This document shows positions 61,833 through 64,000 of a DNA stretch of 64,000 nt, piece after piece (the stretch's first letter is position 1; each line of letters begins with the position of its first letter). The notes under the pieces were generated by a model, which worked only from the letters and a program-made list of their open reading frames with translations, was not told the origin of the DNA and made no database searches. This stretch comes from JBCCCJ01 sp039029315 (GTDB taxonomy: Bacteria; Bacteroidota; Bacteroidia; J057): contig JBCCGK010000063.1 of the NCBI GenBank assembly GCA_039029315.1, forward strand, positions 4,493 through 68,492, in the 5' to 3' direction. The position numbers were made by a program, and so were the translations under genes.

Positions 61833-63806
61833 ATGAATCGCCTTTTTTGCTCTATTTGTCTTCTATATTTCGTTCTGATTTATTCTAGAATTCCCGCTCA
61901 GACGCTTCCCGCACTTACTTATAACAATCCCGGCCTGGAAGTAGATCTAGGAGTAGGACTGTGGGCCTGGCCGCTGCCGATGGATTACGATCAGGATGGA
62001 GATTGGGACCTGGTGATTTCATGTCCAGATGTTCCCTATGATGGAATATATTTTTTTGAAAATCCAGATGGAGATGTTGAAATGCCTGTTTTTAAACCAG
62101 GGAAACGGATTGGTCCTTCCGAAAGATATCTCCAAATCAGCCATGTGGGTGATAAGCCAGTGGTACTGAGTCCAGGCACACAGTATCTGGATTTCAGAAA
62201 GCATGCCCTGGAATCTCCCAAGGCCATTCCTTTAGTCATCGATTTCGAGGAGTTACATGGGCGAACACGTGCCAATCAATGGACATATCTGGACTATGAG
62301 GCAGATGGTGATCTGGATCTGATCATAGGTCTGGGGGTCTGGGAAGCATATGGGTGGGACAATGCCTATGATTCTCTCGGTATGTGGACCAATGGCCCAC
62401 TTCATGGCTATGTATATCTTTCGCTCAATGAAGGCACTACAGATCTTCCTGATTATCAAGCTCCTCAAAAATTACTCATTGGTGAGAATCCAATTGATGT
62501 ATATGGTATGCCCTCGCCCTGCTTTGCAGACTTTGACGGAGATGGAGATCTGGATCTTATCTGTGGAGAATTTCTTGACGGATTCACCTACTTCCCCAAT
62601 ATCGGCAGCAGAACTTCCCCCATATATGGTTCCGGGCACCGATTGACTTATCAGAACCGCCCAATACACATGGACCTCCAGATGATCACCCCCACAGCTA
62701 TTGACTGGAATAAGGACGGACATATGGATCTGATTGTGGGCGATGAAGATGGCAGAGTAGCATGGGTCAAACATAGTGGCAAACTCTCCAACGGCATTCC
62801 ACAATTCTATCCGCCCTCCTATTTTCAGCAAGAAGCAGATGAAGTAAAGTTTGGGGCATTGGTCACCCCATTTAGTTATGATTGGGATGCCGATGGAGAT
62901 GAAGATTTGATTTGTGGAAATACGGCAGGCTACGTTGGGTGGATTGAGAATCTCGACGGTGGCAATCCGCCCAGATGGGCAGCTCCTGAATTGCTTGAAG
63001 CGGACGGACAGCGCATTCGCTTGGGTGCTGGTCCCAATGGCTCGATTCAAGGGCCATGTGAAGCCAAATGGGGCTATAGTACACTCAGTGTTGCTGACTG
63101 GAATCATGACAATCTGCCAGACATCATCCTGAATTCAATCTGGGGCAAGGTCATCTGGTTTCAAAATGTCGGGACCATTCATCATCCTCTGCTCACTTCC
63201 CCTAGACCCCTCACAGTCGAATGGGAAACGACTCCTCCCAAGCCTGCCTGGAATTGGTGGCATCCGCAAGACCGGGAACTGGCAACCCAATGGCGGACAA
63301 GCCCTTATGTAGTGGATTGGAATCAGGATGGGCTGCATGATCTAATCATGCTTGATCAAGAAGGCTATCTGGCCTTCTTTGAACGAATCCGTATTCAGAA
63401 TCAATTGCGTCTTCTTCCCCCAAATAGAATTTTTCTTGGCAAACATGAATCTGTATACGATAGTAAAAACAGACCGCAGAATGGAGAACCCGCGCAATTT
63501 CTCCAGCTCAATCATCGAATCGGCGGAGGAAGTGGTAGGAGAAAATTCTGTTTGGCAGACTGGGATCAGGATGGTGAACTTGACCTACTTACCAATAGCG
63601 TGAATGTCGATTTTTTCAAACAACTCTCTCCTCCCTCAGCAGACCAAATCCTTTTTCAGAACATGGGACCTGTGCATGGACACACCCTTGCAGGCCATAC
63701 CACAAGTCCGACTACAGTTGATTGGGACAAGAATGGCATCCCGGATCTACTGATTGGGGCAGAGGATGGAAGGCTGTATTATATGAAAAATCCCTTATCA
63801 GACTAA
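61833..63806 (+). CDS. Secreted FG-GAP/VCBS repeat protein
   Basis: A 657-residue exported protein (signal peptide 1-24, ending IPAQ). Nine Asp-rich calcium-binding repeats are visible: DYDQDGDWDL, DYEADGDLDL, DFDGDGDLDL, DWNKDGHMDL, DWDADGDEDL, DWNHDNLPDI, DWNQDGLHDL, DWDQDGELDL and DWDKNGIPDL. Spaced about 60-90 residues apart, they indicate a seven- or eight-bladed beta-propeller of the FG-GAP/VCBS type. There is no catalytic motif and no T9SS tail. Such propellers commonly bind polysaccharide or protein at the cell surface. I use the ATG before NRLFCSICLLYF; a longer frame would hide the signal peptide. Confidence 0.88.
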   Translation: MNRLFCSICLLYFVLIYSRIPAQTLPALTYNNPGLEVDLGVGLWAWPLPMDYDQDGDWDLVISCPDVPYDGIYFFENPDGDVEMPVFKPGKRIGPSERYLQISHVGDKPVVLSPGTQYLDFRKHALESPKAIPLVIDFEELHGRTRANQWTYLDYEADGDLDLIIGLGVWEAYGWDNAYDSLGMWTNGPLHGYVYLSLNEGTTDLPDYQAPQKLLIGENPIDVYGMPSPCFADFDGDGDLDLICGEFLDGFTYFPNIGSRTSPIYGSGHRLTYQNRPIHMDLQMITPTAIDWNKDGHMDLIVGDEDGRVAWVKHSGKLSNGIPQFYPPSYFQQEADEVKFGALVTPFSYDWDADGDEDLICGNTAGYVGWIENLDGGNPPRWAAPELLEADGQRIRLGAGPNGSIQGPCEAKWGYSTLSVADWNHDNLPDIILNSIWGKVIWFQNVGTIHHPLLTSPRPLTVEWETTPPKPAWNWWHPQDRELATQWRTSPYVVDWNQDGLHDLIMLDQEGYLAFFERIRIQNQLRLLPPNRIFLGKHESVYDSKNRPQNGEPAQFLQLNHRIGGGSGRRKFCLADWDQDGELDLLTNSVNVDFFKQLSPPSADQILFQNMGPVHGHTLAGHTTSPTTVDWDKNGIPDLLIGAEDGRLYYMKNPLSD

Positions 63807-63973
63807 GTTTGACTTTGGCCATTTTTTATAGGAGAAAAATCCTCCCATATGCTCTGGAAATCGTCTTTTTTAATTAATGAACTTCGCTGTTTTTGGGTGA
63901 TGTTGATTAATTCTCATTGAAAATTTATTCACAACTGTACTCTTTTTATTTTCCTTTGTTCTTAGATTTCTTT

Positions 63974-63999
63974 GCAACTTTTTGGCGGCAAAAAGTTGC
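63974..63999. repeat. Perfect hairpin at the window edge
   Basis: GCAACTTTTTG, loop GCGG, CAAAAAGTTGC: perfect 11-base arms. It is 167 bases after the stop of the FG-GAP gene. It may be a bidirectional terminator or part of a dispersed repeat that continues past the window. Confidence 0.6.
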
Positions 64000-64000
64000 G

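Noticed and set aside
1..64000. tRNA, rRNA and insertion-sequence genes
   Set aside because: I looked for T-loop type motifs, ribosomal RNA conserved blocks and transposase frames and saw none. The 163-bp elements carry no coding capacity, so they are listed only as repeats.

Overview
The window reads as chromosomal DNA of a Bacteroidota bacterium, most likely a marine or aquatic member of the Saprospiria (Lewinella-like). Several signs support this: secreted proteins with type IX secretion (T9SS) C-terminal sorting tails, a membrane-anchored LytTR regulator, a TonB receptor with an N-terminal carboxypeptidase-regulatory-like domain, many SpI/SpII signal peptides, large TPR histidine kinases, and a TAnnTTTG-type -7 element before rpsU. 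The genus-level guess is inference. I see no rRNA, tRNA, CRISPR array, complete insertion sequence or prophage.

Layout. 0-2.8 kb: the end of an Opp/Dpp-type ABC importer (two permeases) meeting a RibD/DHFR-like reductase tail to tail. 2.8-8.3 kb: two T9SS cargo proteins (one a delta-60 repeat protein) around a LytTR regulator. 8.4-9.8 kb: a TetR repressor divergent from a degenerate methyltransferase-like protein, with two tandem palindromes between them. 9.9-11.5 kb: a tandem pair of lipoproteins that may be JAMM/MPN-type metalloproteases. 11.9-17.1 kb: pirin, CIA30-like and S41 peptidase genes, two copies of a 163-bp palindromic repeat, and a pair of small coiled-coil envelope proteins. 17.1-23.2 kb: amine oxidase, HAD phosphatase, a helical hypothetical and two S1-type sulfatases. 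23.3-28.1 kb: rpsU, an orphan gene with a strong terminator, a TPR histidine kinase and a subtilisin-like lipoprotein. 28.3-33.4 kb: a TonB receptor with a metal-regulator-like palindrome, then a BlaR1-type M56 peptidase with Met/His heptads and its BlaI repressor preceded by three operators. 33.4-42.5 kb: tagaturonate reductase, a DUF3500 lipoprotein, and a three-gene unit of the planctomycete-cytochrome type (PSCyt1-DUF1549-DUF1553, DUF1501, DUF2231-like membrane cytochrome). 42.6-48.7 kb: a DUF2723-like membrane protein, M1 peptidase, DUF1684 protein, Crp/Fnr regulator and CAAX-type M48 peptidase. 48.7-52.2 kb: a histidine kinase with two NarL/LuxR response regulators. 52.4-59.6 kb: a probable conflict or defence island. 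59.6-63.8 kb: a penicillin-acylase-type Ntn hydrolase and a secreted FG-GAP/VCBS repeat protein.

The best candidate for an undescribed system is 52.4-59.6 kb. A DUF2357 protein with an intact PD-(D/E)XK nuclease core, but no McrB-type motor beside it, lies divergent to a CHAT-domain caspase-like protease. The protease is followed by a membrane-anchored STAND-type P-loop ATPase. Nuclease, protease and signalling ATPase side by side is the composition expected of an NTP-controlled conflict system. That the three act together is inference from gene order.

Two further clusters deserve testing: the tandem JAMM-like lipoproteins, and the M56/BlaI pair with its unusual Met/His heptad segment. The sulfatases, tagaturonate reductase and planctomycete-type cytochromes fit growth on sulfated, uronate-containing polysaccharides, but no glycoside hydrolase or SusCD pair lies in this window.
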